64,000 nucleotides of DNA. Source: Eubacteriaceae bacterium (GTDB lineage: Bacteria; Bacillota; Clostridia; Lachnospirales; Lachnospiraceae). The notes beneath the pieces are model-generated. The model did not search any database and was not told the origin of the DNA. It saw nothing but the letters and a program-made list of their open reading frames with translations. This document shows, in pieces, positions 36,318 to 45,004 of the stretch. The stretch lies in NCBI GenBank assembly GCA_910575665.1, contig CAJTFB010000003.1, forward strand, positions 1-64,000. Direction: 5' to 3'. Positions within the stretch are counted from its first letter, which is position 1. Each line of letters begins with the position of its first letter. Position numbers and translations under genes: made by a program.

Positions 36318-37133
36318 ATGGAAGATAAATGGATGGAAGCGTACAGGGATTTTTTGGTTACAGAGGATAAAGCAAAAAGTACAATTTCTACTTATATACG
36401 TCAGGCGAGGCGCTTTGTGGCGGCTTGTGGAAAACACCCTGAAAACAGAAGCGTGGTGGAGCATTATGTGGACATGTTAAAAAGGCAGTATAAACCAGCT
36501 ACGGTAAATTTGTATGCAATCGCCATAAACAGTTATCTGAAATGGAGCAGAAATGAGGATATGAAAATACACACAAAGAAGCTTAAGAAAATGTTTGTGC
36601 TGGACAATGTCATTTCCGATGAGGATTACAGGATGATGCTGGACTATGCCAGGGAGACAGGGCGCGAAAAATATTACTACATTATGAAGGTGCTTGCCGG
36701 GACGGGGATACGAGTGGGAGAGCTGAGGTATATAACGGTGGAAAATGTAAAGCGCGGGCGGGGTGTTGTGTACAATAAGGGGAAATACAGGGAAATCTTT
36801 ATTTCTTCCGGACTTCAAAATATTTTAATGGAATACTGCCAGCAGAGAAGTATTTGCCAGGGAGCTATCTTCACTGGAACGAAAGGTAGTGTCTTGTCCC
36901 GCAGCGCTGTATGGCAAATGCTTATGAAGATCGCTGACAGGGCGGGGGTGGACAAGGCAAAGGCACATCCCCACTCCTTTCGCCATTTTTTTGCTAAAAC
37001 ATACATCAATAAGTGCGGAGATATCACGGCGTTGGCAAATATCCTGGGGCACAATTCCCTGGAGACGACGCGGATCTATACCATGCGCACAGGAGAGGAG
37101 ATTAGAGAGCAGATGGACGCGCTGGGGCTGTAA
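36318..37133 (+). CDS. Tyrosine recombinase (XerC/D or integrase type)
   Basis: A 271-residue recombinase with an N-terminal SAM-like DNA-binding half and a complete catalytic set: Arg132 in GTGIRVGEL, His219-x-x-Arg222 in HPHSFRHFF, the LGHNSLETTRIYT box and Tyr254. It would break and rejoin DNA at a specific site. I prefer the ATG at 36318; an upstream ATG at 36228 adds 30 residues unlike the family, and neither has a strong ribosome site. No excisionase or att repeats are apparent nearby, so it may be a lone integrase or an inversion enzyme. Confidence 0.88.
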   Translation: MEDKWMEAYRDFLVTEDKAKSTISTYIRQARRFVAACGKHPENRSVVEHYVDMLKRQYKPATVNLYAIAINSYLKWSRNEDMKIHTKKLKKMFVLDNVISDEDYRMMLDYARETGREKYYYIMKVLAGTGIRVGELRYITVENVKRGRGVVYNKGKYREIFISSGLQNILMEYCQQRSICQGAIFTGTKGSVLSRSAVWQMLMKIADRAGVDKAKAHPHSFRHFFAKTYINKCGDITALANILGHNSLETTRIYTMRTGEEIREQMDALGL

Positions 37134-37236
37134 TGGGGGAGAAAAAAGGGGACAAGAATAAAACATAAATTAAGGAGTCTGATTGGTGTTTCTCTTTTAG
37201 AGATTTTTGGTACATTTTTAAAAGGAGGGTATTATA

Positions 37237-37959
37237 ATGGGAAGACCAGGATATGTTTCAATAGGTGCAGACGGGAGAACAATGCAGATTTTTGATGAAT
37301 TCGTGAAAATCAAGGGCAATACGAAAACGGCGGCTCTTTCGGACATGATGGAAATTTATATGATCTGTCAGGATGAGGAATTATACATGGAATTGAAAAA
37401 AAAATACCTCGGTGTCAAGGTAGCAAAACAGGAACTGTTGGAAAGGAGAGACTCCAGAGCTGTTAATGATTATATTTTTATGAAACTGAGCTTTAGCTAC
37501 GATATTTGTGGGAATACGATTGACGGTCATGGAACCATTCAGGCATATCAGAGGAATGAAAAGGAAAACGGATACGGTTACACTTGGTTCTCCACAAATT
37601 CCCTGCACATGGGGATGGACAAAAATAAAGTTAAAAATTATAACCAGTTGGCGAAGAAGGGGGAGAAAGTTACAATACTGTTTGCTATAGCAGAAGCAAA
37701 TAATGACATTTGCTATGCGGCTACCGTGCTTGAAATTCAGTCGGAGAAGGAGCCGTCGTTGTGCCCAGGTGATGTGGCTTGCATTCCGAAAGAGTTTGAT
37801 GAAAATGAAAAGGCAAAAATATGGATCAGAATAAAGGACATCCGCGAAGAAAATAATCTGACAGCTGAGATGCTGAACATTCGGAGCAGCGATGCAAATT
37901 TGAAACAGGTTATCTCGTCTTCACAGTACCATTTTGGATATGTGTATCTGGCGGAATGA
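37237..37959 (+). CDS. Unknown protein with a ribbon-helix-helix-like N-terminus
   Basis: A 240-residue soluble protein. The first 45 residues (GRPGYVSIGADGRTMQIFDEF then TAALSDMMEIYM) look like the start of an Arc/CopG-type DNA-binding fold. The rest has beta strands and a hydrophilic C-terminus and matches no family I recognise. It has an excellent ribosome site (AAAGGAGGG). Position after the recombinase suggests an accessory gene of a mobile element. Function is unknown. Confidence 0.6.
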   Translation: MGRPGYVSIGADGRTMQIFDEFVKIKGNTKTAALSDMMEIYMICQDEELYMELKKKYLGVKVAKQELLERRDSRAVNDYIFMKLSFSYDICGNTIDGHGTIQAYQRNEKENGYGYTWFSTNSLHMGMDKNKVKNYNQLAKKGEKVTILFAIAEANNDICYAATVLEIQSEKEPSLCPGDVACIPKEFDENEKAKIWIRIKDIREENNLTAEMLNIRSSDANLKQVISSSQYHFGYVYLAE

Positions 37960-38010
37960 TGAGAGAAGAAATATAATTGTGAGATCTGGCAAACAAAGTG
38001 TAAAAGAAAC

Positions 38011-38074
38011 CTTACAATTTCGTAAGCCTCTGTAAGAAAATTCGATGGAAAAATCCCCTCCTTTGCGGTATGCT
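38011..38074 (+). promoter_or_regulatory. Operator and promoter of the BceAB-like genes
   Basis: CTTACAATTTCGTAAG (38011-38026) is an inverted repeat, and GTAAG recurs at 38032, 10 bases from the previous GTAAG. This half-site spacing suits an OmpR-type regulator. Downstream, a weak TGGAAA (38046) and TATGCT (38069) 17 bases apart form an activator-dependent promoter. The transcript leader would be about 20 bases. Confidence 0.55.
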
Positions 38075-38100
38075 CTGACTATAGAAAGGAGCGATACACA

Positions 38101-38865
38101 ATGAGCACAATACTAAAACTTGAAAATGTAGAAAAATATTATGGAAACACGTCCAATCTCACCAAGGCGGTAGATCAGATATCCTTCGAGGTGGAGACGG
38201 GAGAATTTGTAGGCATCATGGGAGCCAGCGGTTCAGGAAAGACTACTTTGTTGAACTGTATCTCCACGATTGATAAAGTGACCAGTGGCAGGATTTATGT
38301 GGAGGGAAAGGATATCACCGGGATAAAAGGGAATGCCCTGAACCGTTTTCGTCGAGAAAAACTTGGATTTATCTTTCAGGACTTTAATCTTTTAAATACG
38401 CTGACGGCATATGAAAACATTGCACTGCCGCTGTCTATCCAAAATATGGCGCCATTGAAGATCGACGCTAAGATTGATGAGATTTCGGGGATCCTTGGCA
38501 TCAGTGATGTGATAAAAAAGTATCCCTATCAGATGAGTGGAGGACAGAAGCAGAGGGTGGCGGCGGCGCGTGCTCTGATCACAGACCCGGCGATGGTGCT
38601 GGCAGATGAGCCCACAGGGGCGTTGGATTCCAGGTCAGCCAGGAGCCTTTTGGAGAGCATGGAGGGGATGAACCAGAATTACGATGCCACCATTCTCATG
38701 GTGACACACGATGCATTTGCGGCGAGCTTTGCCACACGGGTCATCTTTTTAAAGGACGGAAAGATCTTTAATGAGGTGAGAAAGGGATCGGATACGAGAA
38801 AAGAATTTTTTGATAAGATAATGGATGTTGTTACGCTGATGGGTGGTGATCTCAATGATTTTTAA
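38101..38865 (+). CDS. BceA-like ABC transporter ATP-binding protein
   Basis: A 254-residue ATPase of the LolD/BceA group: Walker A GASGSGKT near residue 41, signature MSGGQKQR, Walker B MVLADEPTGALD and MVTHDAFAASFA. It powers the large FtsX-type permease encoded next, with which it overlaps by 11 bases. Such pairs remove or sense cell-wall-active peptides (bacitracin, lantibiotics) and signal to a BceS kinase. The matching BceRS-like pair lies at 20850-22519, so partnership is likely but not shown. Confidence 0.9.
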   Translation: MSTILKLENVEKYYGNTSNLTKAVDQISFEVETGEFVGIMGASGSGKTTLLNCISTIDKVTSGRIYVEGKDITGIKGNALNRFRREKLGFIFQDFNLLNTLTAYENIALPLSIQNMAPLKIDAKIDEISGILGISDVIKKYPYQMSGGQKQRVAAARALITDPAMVLADEPTGALDSRSARSLLESMEGMNQNYDATILMVTHDAFAASFATRVIFLKDGKIFNEVRKGSDTRKEFFDKIMDVVTLMGGDLNDF

Positions 38866-40849
38866 ACTGGCTTTCCGGAATATGAAAAAAAGCATGTCGG
38901 ATTATGCTGTATATTTTGTAACGCTTATTATTGGTGTTTCCGTGTTTTATGTATTCAATGCCATCTCGGATCAGACGGTAGTGACCCAGATATTTAAGAG
39001 TGAATATGATATTATTGATTTAATGCGAACCACTCTTTCGACGGCGAGTGTAATTGTGTCGGTGGCACTGGCATTTCTCATCGTGTATGCCAGCAGCTAT
39101 CTTATGAAACGGAGGAAGAAGGAGTTTGGAATCTATATGCTCCTTGGCATGGGAAAGAAAAAAATAGCGGGAGTCCTTATGGCGGAGACTGTGATTATCG
39201 GAGTATTTTCCCTGCTGATAGGAATGGGAGTGGGGATCATTTTGTCTCAGGGAATGAGTTTGCTGGTAGCGAAACTCTTTGAGGCGGATATGTCAGAGTT
39301 TACCTTTGATATGTCTGGGGAAGCTCTTGGAAAGACCGTAATCTATTTTCTGATTATGTATGCCCTGGTACTTTTGCTGGATATATTTGTAGTGGGCAAA
39401 TCGCGGTTGATAAATCTTTTAAATGCGGAGAAGAAGTCAGAAAAAAATATTGCGAAAAATCCATGGATCTGTCTGGTGGTGTTTGTTGTGGCAGCAGTGG
39501 TGCTGGGTCATGCTTACTGGATGATGACGGGAAATGCCGAGAATCTTACGGAACAGAGTCAGGTGTTAATGCAGATTGTAAAAGGAATCGTAGCAACCTT
39601 TTTGATCTTCTGGTCGCTGTCCGGCCTATTGATATTTTTGTCAAAGATCAGAAAGAAAAGCTATTTGAAGGGGATCAATGCCTTTACGACAAAAGAGATC
39701 AGCAGCCGGGTAAATACAAACGTATTTGCGGGGAGCATCATCTGCCTCCTGTTGTTTATAACAATATGTATATTTTCCACGAGTTTTTCGATTAATAAAT
39801 CCATAAACGATAATCTCAATACCCTTGTGCCAGCGGACGCAAATCTTATGTATAGGTATGATCAGGGCCTTCCTTATGACAGTGAAAAGCAGACCATTAA
39901 TGAAAAACTGCAGACCCAGGGAATGGATACAGATTTGTTTGAAGATGTGGTAGAACTCACAAGTTATGCTTATTATAAATGGGATGAAAAAGAGGAAGAG
40001 GGTTATAGTGATCATACAAACATCTTTGCCAATTCTGATGTCATAAAACTAAGCGATTACAATAAAGTGGCTGAGATCTACGGACTGAAACAGCACACAC
40101 TGGCAGCGGATGAATATTTGGTAGTTTCAAATTATGATTATACATTGAACATGTATAATGAACAATATCTGCAAAAGGGCCATGTGATCCGGATCGGAGG
40201 AAAGGAGTATCATCCAAAATATAAAACTTGTCAGGATGGTTTTCTGCAAATGTCATCAAATCGTTCCGAGTCGGGTTTTACTGTTGTGCCTGATGATATT
40301 CCGGCGGATGAAAACCTTCATCCGGACTGTATTTATTACATTGCCAACTATGATACAAATAAAAAAAGTGTGGAGAAGATAGATCGGCTTCTAAACAATA
40401 AAGAGTTTGGGAAAAAAACAGGGATCGATGTGTCCACTAGAACAGAGATCTACCAGAGGAGTATCGGGCTTACCGTTCTGATCGTTTTTCTGGGTCTGTA
40501 TCTGGGAATTATCTTCGTCCTTTCCAGTTTTGCCCTGCTCTCACTCAAGGAGCTGTCCCAGGCGGCGGACAATCGGGAAAAATATAGGACCTTGCGAAGG
40601 ATCGGAGTGGATGAAAGGATGATTCACCGCTCTTTGTTCCGGCAGAACCTAATCTTTTTCAGCACACCTCTTCTCCTTGCCATCATACATTCCATCTTTG
40701 GTATTCAGGTGAGCGTGTATATTATAGAGTCATTTGGTACAACAGGAATGCTTTTTTCCATCGTAGCTACGTCAGCGGTACTTCTTGCGGCATATGTCAT
40801 CTATTTTACGATCACATACCGCTGTAGCCGGAAAATTATAAATGAATAA
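38855..40849 (+). CDS. BceB-like ABC permease
   Basis: A 664-residue permease with a BceB layout: an N-terminal membrane helix, groups of helices to about residue 310, a large extracellular domain of about 200 residues (330-530), and the final helices. It opens IFKLAFRNMKKSMSDYAVYFVTLI, as BceB proteins do. The start at 38855 is supported by GGTGGTGAT upstream; a GTG at 38843 is less likely. It would bind the peptide-lipid complex and pass a signal to the BceS-like kinase. Confidence 0.9.
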   Translation: MIFKLAFRNMKKSMSDYAVYFVTLIIGVSVFYVFNAISDQTVVTQIFKSEYDIIDLMRTTLSTASVIVSVALAFLIVYASSYLMKRRKKEFGIYMLLGMGKKKIAGVLMAETVIIGVFSLLIGMGVGIILSQGMSLLVAKLFEADMSEFTFDMSGEALGKTVIYFLIMYALVLLLDIFVVGKSRLINLLNAEKKSEKNIAKNPWICLVVFVVAAVVLGHAYWMMTGNAENLTEQSQVLMQIVKGIVATFLIFWSLSGLLIFLSKIRKKSYLKGINAFTTKEISSRVNTNVFAGSIICLLLFITICIFSTSFSINKSINDNLNTLVPADANLMYRYDQGLPYDSEKQTINEKLQTQGMDTDLFEDVVELTSYAYYKWDEKEEEGYSDHTNIFANSDVIKLSDYNKVAEIYGLKQHTLAADEYLVVSNYDYTLNMYNEQYLQKGHVIRIGGKEYHPKYKTCQDGFLQMSSNRSESGFTVVPDDIPADENLHPDCIYYIANYDTNKKSVEKIDRLLNNKEFGKKTGIDVSTRTEIYQRSIGLTVLIVFLGLYLGIIFVLSSFALLSLKELSQAADNREKYRTLRRIGVDERMIHRSLFRQNLIFFSTPLLLAIIHSIFGIQVSVYIIESFGTTGMLFSIVATSAVLLAAYVIYFTITYRCSRKIINE

Positions 40850-40856
40850 ATAAATA

Positions 40857-40915
40857 CAAACAAATGTTTGATATTTTCGAACGTATGTGTTATAATAATA
40901 TAAAACAGATGTTCG
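40857..40915 (+). promoter_or_regulatory. Promoter with three LexA-like boxes
   Basis: TTGATA (40868-40873), 17-base spacer and TATAAT (40891-40896) form a strong promoter. It is overlapped by CAAACAAATGTTTG (40857-40870), CGAACGTATGTGTT (40878-40891) and AAAACAGATGTTCG (40902-40915), each close to the Gram-positive LexA consensus CGAAC-N4-GTTYG. This points to SOS control of the radical SAM pair. Confidence 0.6.
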
Positions 40916-40926
40916 GAGGTGGGAGG

Positions 40927-42531
40927 ATGGAACTGACGTCAAATATTTTTTCAAAATTAGAGATCCTTTCGGATGCGGCGAAGTATGATGTAGCATGTAC
41001 CTCCAGCGGCTCCAGCCGCAAAGGAGTGAAGGGAAGCATGGGAAATGCCGTGGCTGCGGGACTTTGTCACTGCTTTTCCGCGGACGGAAGGTGCATCTCA
41101 TTGTTAAAGATATTATTGACGAATGAATGTGTCTACGATTGCAAATATTGTTTAAACCGTCTGTCAAATGACGTACCCCGCGCCTCCTTTACACCGGAGG
41201 AGGTGGCGGAGCTCACCATCTCCTTTTACCGGCGAAATTACATCGAGGGCTTATTTTTAAGCTCCGGTATACGAAAGAACCCGGATTTTACTATGGAGCA
41301 GATTTATCAGGCGGTGCATCTTCTGCGGGTTCATTACCGCTTTAATGGATATATCCATGTAAAGGCGATTCCTGGGGCGGATCCTCTGCTGATTGAGAAG
41401 ACGGGGTGGCTGGTGGACAGGATGAGTGCGAATCTGGAACTCCCCACAGCGGATGGTCTGAGATCACTGGCCCCCCAGAAGTCCAGGAAGACTATACTGA
41501 CCCCAATGCGCCAGATTCAGATGGGGCGCCGTGAAAGCCGGCTGCTGCTGGGAGGCAGCAGTGTGTCTGAACTGCCGGATGCCGGATCAGGTGTGCCAGG
41601 AACTGGAAAAAGTTTTTCACAGTCCAAAGCATTGCCGGGAGATACCAGTAGGAAACTAGATGCCGGAGTAAGTGTGCCAGGAACCGGACAAAGTTTTATA
41701 CAGTCCAAAGCATTGCCGGGAGATACCAGTAGGAAAAAGGGGGTGGAACAAAGTGTAACAGGTGGGGGAAAAGGTTCTGCACGACCAGAAACCCTGCCGG
41801 CGGTAAACCAGAGTTTTGCCCTGCAGGAATTTCATCCGGATGCCAGTTTTGTGCCGGCGGGACAGAGCACGCAGATGATCGTGGGGGCGTCGGGTGAGAG
41901 CGACTATGAGATCGTACACATGGCGGAGGCGATGTACCGGAAGTTTGATCTAAAACGGGTCTTTTATTCGGCATTTGTCAATACGACGAAGGACCCAGCA
42001 CTGCCAGAGGGAAGAGAAGGGCCGCCGCTGCTTCGGGAGCACCGGCTCTATCAGGCAGATTTTTTGATGCGTTTTTACCAGTTCCGGGCAGAAGAGATTA
42101 TTTCAGCGGAGAATCCCTTTTTAAATGTCCATCTGGATCCGAAATGTAACTGGGCGATGAATCATTTGGAGTTTTTCCCAGTAGAGGTGCAGACCGCGGA
42201 TTACCATACACTGCTTCGTATTCCGGGAGTGGGTGTCAAATCAGCGAAGCGCATTATGGCAGCGAGGCGGCTTGGCAGTCTGGATTATCAGGCGTTGAAA
42301 AAGTTTGGAGTGGTATTAAAACGGGCGATGTATTTTATCACCTGTGGTGGGAAAACGATGATTCCGCTGCGCATGAACGAGGGCTTTATTTTGACCAATT
42401 TGTTGGGACTTAGAGAGAGGCTTCCGGCATCTGTCACTGGGGAAAACCAGTTTGAACAGATGTCACTTCTGGATCTGTATCCTGGCGCTGTGACAACCCC
42501 AGGAACGCAGGGGGTGGGGAGATATGGATGA
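40927..42531 (+). CDS. Radical SAM protein of putative DNA modification/repair (TIGR03916-like)
   Basis: A 534-residue radical SAM enzyme. The iron-sulfur cluster site is Cys68-x3-Cys72-x2-Cys75 (TNECVYDCKYCLNRL). A C-terminal helix-hairpin-helix (LRIPGVGVKSAKRIMAARR) suggests DNA binding. With the next gene it forms the pair annotated as putative DNA modification/repair radical SAM protein and partner; the substrate is not known. The middle (about residues 218-271) holds a 27-residue tandem repeat, absent from the domain plan. Start at 40927 has GGTGGGAGG upstream. The promoter carries LexA-like boxes, consistent with a damage-induced role. Confidence 0.85.
   Translation: MELTSNIFSKLEILSDAAKYDVACTSSGSSRKGVKGSMGNAVAAGLCHCFSADGRCISLLKILLTNECVYDCKYCLNRLSNDVPRASFTPEEVAELTISFYRRNYIEGLFLSSGIRKNPDFTMEQIYQAVHLLRVHYRFNGYIHVKAIPGADPLLIEKTGWLVDRMSANLELPTADGLRSLAPQKSRKTILTPMRQIQMGRRESRLLLGGSSVSELPDAGSGVPGTGKSFSQSKALPGDTSRKLDAGVSVPGTGQSFIQSKALPGDTSRKKGVEQSVTGGGKGSARPETLPAVNQSFALQEFHPDASFVPAGQSTQMIVGASGESDYEIVHMAEAMYRKFDLKRVFYSAFVNTTKDPALPEGREGPPLLREHRLYQADFLMRFYQFRAEEIISAENPFLNVHLDPKCNWAMNHLEFFPVEVQTADYHTLLRIPGVGVKSAKRIMAARRLGSLDYQALKKFGVVLKRAMYFITCGGKTMIPLRMNEGFILTNLLGLRERLPASVTGENQFEQMSLLDLYPGAVTTPGTQGVGRYG
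41578..41739 (+). repeat. 81-bp tandem repeat inside the radical SAM gene
   Basis: Two copies of an 81-bp unit (41578 and 41659) encode 27 residues each, both with VPGTG(K/Q)SF, then QSKALPGDTSRK. A degenerate third unit follows to about 41800. The repeat keeps the frame, so it lengthens a linker by 27 residues per copy. Near identity of the copies suggests recent expansion and possible copy-number variation. Confidence 0.8.
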
Positions 42532-43300
42532 GACATGGATTTATCTTTGCGAAGATTCCCTGGATGGGATATTTACCGCAGTGTACCAGGCTTATGAGGA
42601 ACGTCATCCCCACGCTGCCAACCGCATTCAGATCAGTGACAGGATGTACCATCAGGAGCTGTTTGCCAGATATATCCCGGTGGAGACCGATTATGAACGG
42701 GCTGAGAAGGTGGCGCGTACCCTACGGAATAAGGTATCCATCCCGGTCTATGAATGGCTGAAAAAATGTTCTGTCTCTTACGATCCAGGAAAGGCAGATG
42801 GGATTTACCGCGGGATTATCCTGGCGCTACACATGGGTGGGAGAGTGATAGATCACTTAACTCGTCCAGAGGTCCAGTATTTGATGGAGCTGGAACGGCA
42901 TATTGTCAATGAGATACAGCATGAACTCCAGTTTCTTCGGTTTGAGGAATTGGAAAACGGGGTACTCTTTGCGAAAATCAATCCAAAGGATGCTGTTCTT
43001 CCCTATATGGCAGAACATTTTGCAGACCGTTTTTCCGGAGAAAACTGGGTGATCGCCGATACGGTTCATCGGACAGTGCTCCTTCATGAGAGTGGAAAGG
43101 GGTGCTCACTGGCAGAGATGTCAGATGTGGACCTGGAAGAATTGGAATTAAGCGTCTCGGCCAGTGAAGAATTGTGGCAGAAACTATGGAAGCGGTTTGT
43201 GGATTCCATCGCCATCAAGGAGAGGATCAATCCTAGGCTTCAGATGCAGATGCTGCCAAAGCGGTTCCGAAAATACATGAATGAAATGCAGGAGCCTTAA
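42524..43300 (+). CDS. Putative DNA metabolism protein (TIGR03915-like partner)
   Basis: A 258-residue soluble protein that opens WIYLCEDSLDGIFTAVYQAYE, the usual start of the TIGR03915 family. It ends in QMLPKRFRKYMNEM, also characteristic. The family is linked to the radical SAM protein and, in other species, to a uracil-DNA glycosylase-like domain, which is not seen here. The ATG overlaps the radical SAM gene by 8 bases. Together they probably process an unusual or damaged base; the chemistry is unknown. Confidence 0.85.
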   Translation: MDETWIYLCEDSLDGIFTAVYQAYEERHPHAANRIQISDRMYHQELFARYIPVETDYERAEKVARTLRNKVSIPVYEWLKKCSVSYDPGKADGIYRGIILALHMGGRVIDHLTRPEVQYLMELERHIVNEIQHELQFLRFEELENGVLFAKINPKDAVLPYMAEHFADRFSGENWVIADTVHRTVLLHESGKGCSLAEMSDVDLEELELSVSASEELWQKLWKRFVDSIAIKERINPRLQMQMLPKRFRKYMNEMQEP

Positions 43301-43383
43301 TGTATTGCATCAGGGATTTCTATAATTGGCCAGTGTCATTAAACTGGTTCAAATAAGGACTTGGGAGAAATATATAATGATTG

Positions 43384-43415
43384 AAAAGAAGAGTACAGAT
43401 TGGTACTCTTCTTTT
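43384..43415. terminator. Terminator after the radical SAM pair
   Basis: Perfect 13-bp stem AAAAGAAGAGTAC / GTACTCTTCTTTT with loop AGATTG. The remainder of 43301-43665 holds a promoter (43498) and a structured leader (43574). Confidence 0.85.
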
Positions 43416-43497
43416 GTCTTTAAGTAAAGTTCTAAATTATAGGACAGGTCTCATATCTTTCAGTATGGTATTCTCTAAGCCGGCCGCAAGGTGCTAG

Positions 43498-43526
43498 TTG
43501 AAATAATTGCCATAATGTGGTATATT
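43498..43526 (+). promoter_or_regulatory. Promoter of the IbrAB-like pair
   Basis: TTGAAA at 43498-43503, 17-base spacer, TATATT at 43521-43526 preceded by TGG (extended -10). It would give a leader of about 130 bases containing three hairpins. Confidence 0.65.
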
Positions 43527-43573
43527 TACCATAAAGTGACATAAAGAACCAGAGACTGAAAGATGGAGGCATA

Positions 43574-43660
43574 AGAGTGAAAAATAAATTTTCACTCTGC
43601 AAGTTTGTGCGCGCACGCCCAAACTTGTGTGATGCGCAAAAGGCGTGCGCGCATGGAGGT
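43574..43660 (+). ncRNA. Structured 5' leader, copy A (shared motif)
   Basis: Three adjacent stems: AGAGTGAAAA / TTTTCACTCT (43574-43598, loop ATAAA); AAGTTTG / CAAACTT (43601-43626) around a GTGCGCGCAC core; ATGCGC / GCGCAT (43632-43654). They end at the ribosome site GGAGGT. Copy B at 63309 has the same first and second stems with changed but complementary bases. Copy C at 60695 shares GCGCAAAAGGCGT. It probably controls translation of the gene that follows. Confidence 0.5.
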
Positions 43661-43665
43661 AACAT

Positions 43666-44988
43666 ATGATACGTTCTTATGTACAAAAAAATGTATTTGA
43701 CGCCCTGCAGGAGCGGTTAAAGTTTATTTTTGAGGAATTTGACAATATATATGTGTCATTTTCGGGAGGAAAAGACAGCGGGCTTCTTTTAAATCTTGTA
43801 CTGGATTATCAAAAGAAATATGCGCCAGAGAAGAAGATCGGTGTGTTTCATCAAGATTTTGAAGCACAGTACACAGTAACAACAGAGTATATTGAGCGGA
43901 CCTTTAAGCGCATTGAAAAGGACGTGGAACCATACTGGGTATGCCTTCCCATGGCGACGCGGACTGCCCTGAGCAGCTATGAAATGTTCTGGTATCCCTG
44001 GGATGATAAGAAGCAGGAGGCCTGGGTGCGCCCGATGCCAAAGCATGATTATGTGATAAACCTGGAAAATAATCCGATGACTACCTATAAATACCGGATG
44101 CACCAGGAGGACTTGGCAAAGCAGTTTGGCAGGTGGTACAGTAAGTCCCATGAGGGAAAAAAGACGGTGTGTCTGCTAGGCATGCGTGCGGATGAGTCCA
44201 TGCAGAGGTACAGTGGTTTTCTAAATAAAAAATACGGGTATCAGGACGAGTGCTGGATCAGCAGGCAGTTTAAGGATGTATGGTGTGCTTCGCCTATTTA
44301 TGACTGGTCTACCAGCGACGTCTGGCATGCCAATTATTTGTTTGAGTATGATTATAACCATCTCTATGATCTGTACTATATGGCGGGGCTGAGCGCTTCC
44401 CAGATGAGGGTAGCCTCACCCTTTAACGACTACTCCAAGGACAGCTTGAACCTGTACCGGGTGATTGATCCTGAGATCTGGGCGAAGCTGATCGGCCGGG
44501 TCCAGGGGGCCAACTTCGCATGTATCTATGGAAGAAGCAAGGCGATGGGCTATCGCAATGTGACACTTCCTGAAGGGCATACATGGGAATCTTATACAAA
44601 ATTTCTGCTGGACACACTGCCTGTCCGTTTAAGAAATAATTATGTAAAAAAATTTAACACTTCCATTAAGTTCTGGCATAACACCGGAGGAGGTCTGGAT
44701 GAGGAGACGATTGAAGAGCTTCTGGCACATGGTTACAAGATCCGGCGCAATGGAGTCTCGAATTACACTTTGAATAAAAAATCAAGAGTTGTCTTTGAGG
44801 GAAGGATTCCCGATCATACGGATGATATCAAATCCACGAAAGACATACCCAGCTGGAAAAGGATGTGTTACTGCATTTTAAAAAATGATCACATCTGCCG
44901 GTTTATGGGATTCGGCCTGACCAGGCAGCAGCAGAAGCGTATTGATATAATCAGGATGAAATACAAAAACGTGAAAGAGTTAGGATGA
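43666..44988 (+). CDS. IbrA-like PAPS-reductase-fold protein (DUF3440)
   Basis: A 440-residue protein with an N-terminal PP-loop SGGKDSG near residue 33 that binds a nucleotide such as ATP or PAPS, then CLLGMRADESMQRY and PIYDWSTSDVWH, typical of the phosphoadenylyl-sulfate reductase fold. The C-terminal DUF3440 has YGRSKAMGYRN and FWHNTGGG. The next gene encodes a ParB-like protein, as in the enterobacterial IbrA-IbrB pair of regulators; the biochemical reaction is not known. Translation starts 5 bases after GGAGGT at the end of the structured leader. Confidence 0.82.
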   Translation: MIRSYVQKNVFDALQERLKFIFEEFDNIYVSFSGGKDSGLLLNLVLDYQKKYAPEKKIGVFHQDFEAQYTVTTEYIERTFKRIEKDVEPYWVCLPMATRTALSSYEMFWYPWDDKKQEAWVRPMPKHDYVINLENNPMTTYKYRMHQEDLAKQFGRWYSKSHEGKKTVCLLGMRADESMQRYSGFLNKKYGYQDECWISRQFKDVWCASPIYDWSTSDVWHANYLFEYDYNHLYDLYYMAGLSASQMRVASPFNDYSKDSLNLYRVIDPEIWAKLIGRVQGANFACIYGRSKAMGYRNVTLPEGHTWESYTKFLLDTLPVRLRNNYVKKFNTSIKFWHNTGGGLDEETIEELLAHGYKIRRNGVSNYTLNKKSRVVFEGRIPDHTDDIKSTKDIPSWKRMCYCILKNDHICRFMGFGLTRQQQKRIDIIRMKYKNVKELG

Positions 44989-45004
44989 AAAGAGGGAAAA
45001 ACAA

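Noticed and set aside
40864-40926. Upstream start for the radical SAM gene
   Set aside because: It would place the start codon before the -10 of the strong promoter at 40891; the ATG at 40927 has a proper ribosome site.
41578-41739. CRISPR-like repeat
   Set aside because: The 81-bp units are adjacent without spacers and are read in frame as protein; there are no cas genes.
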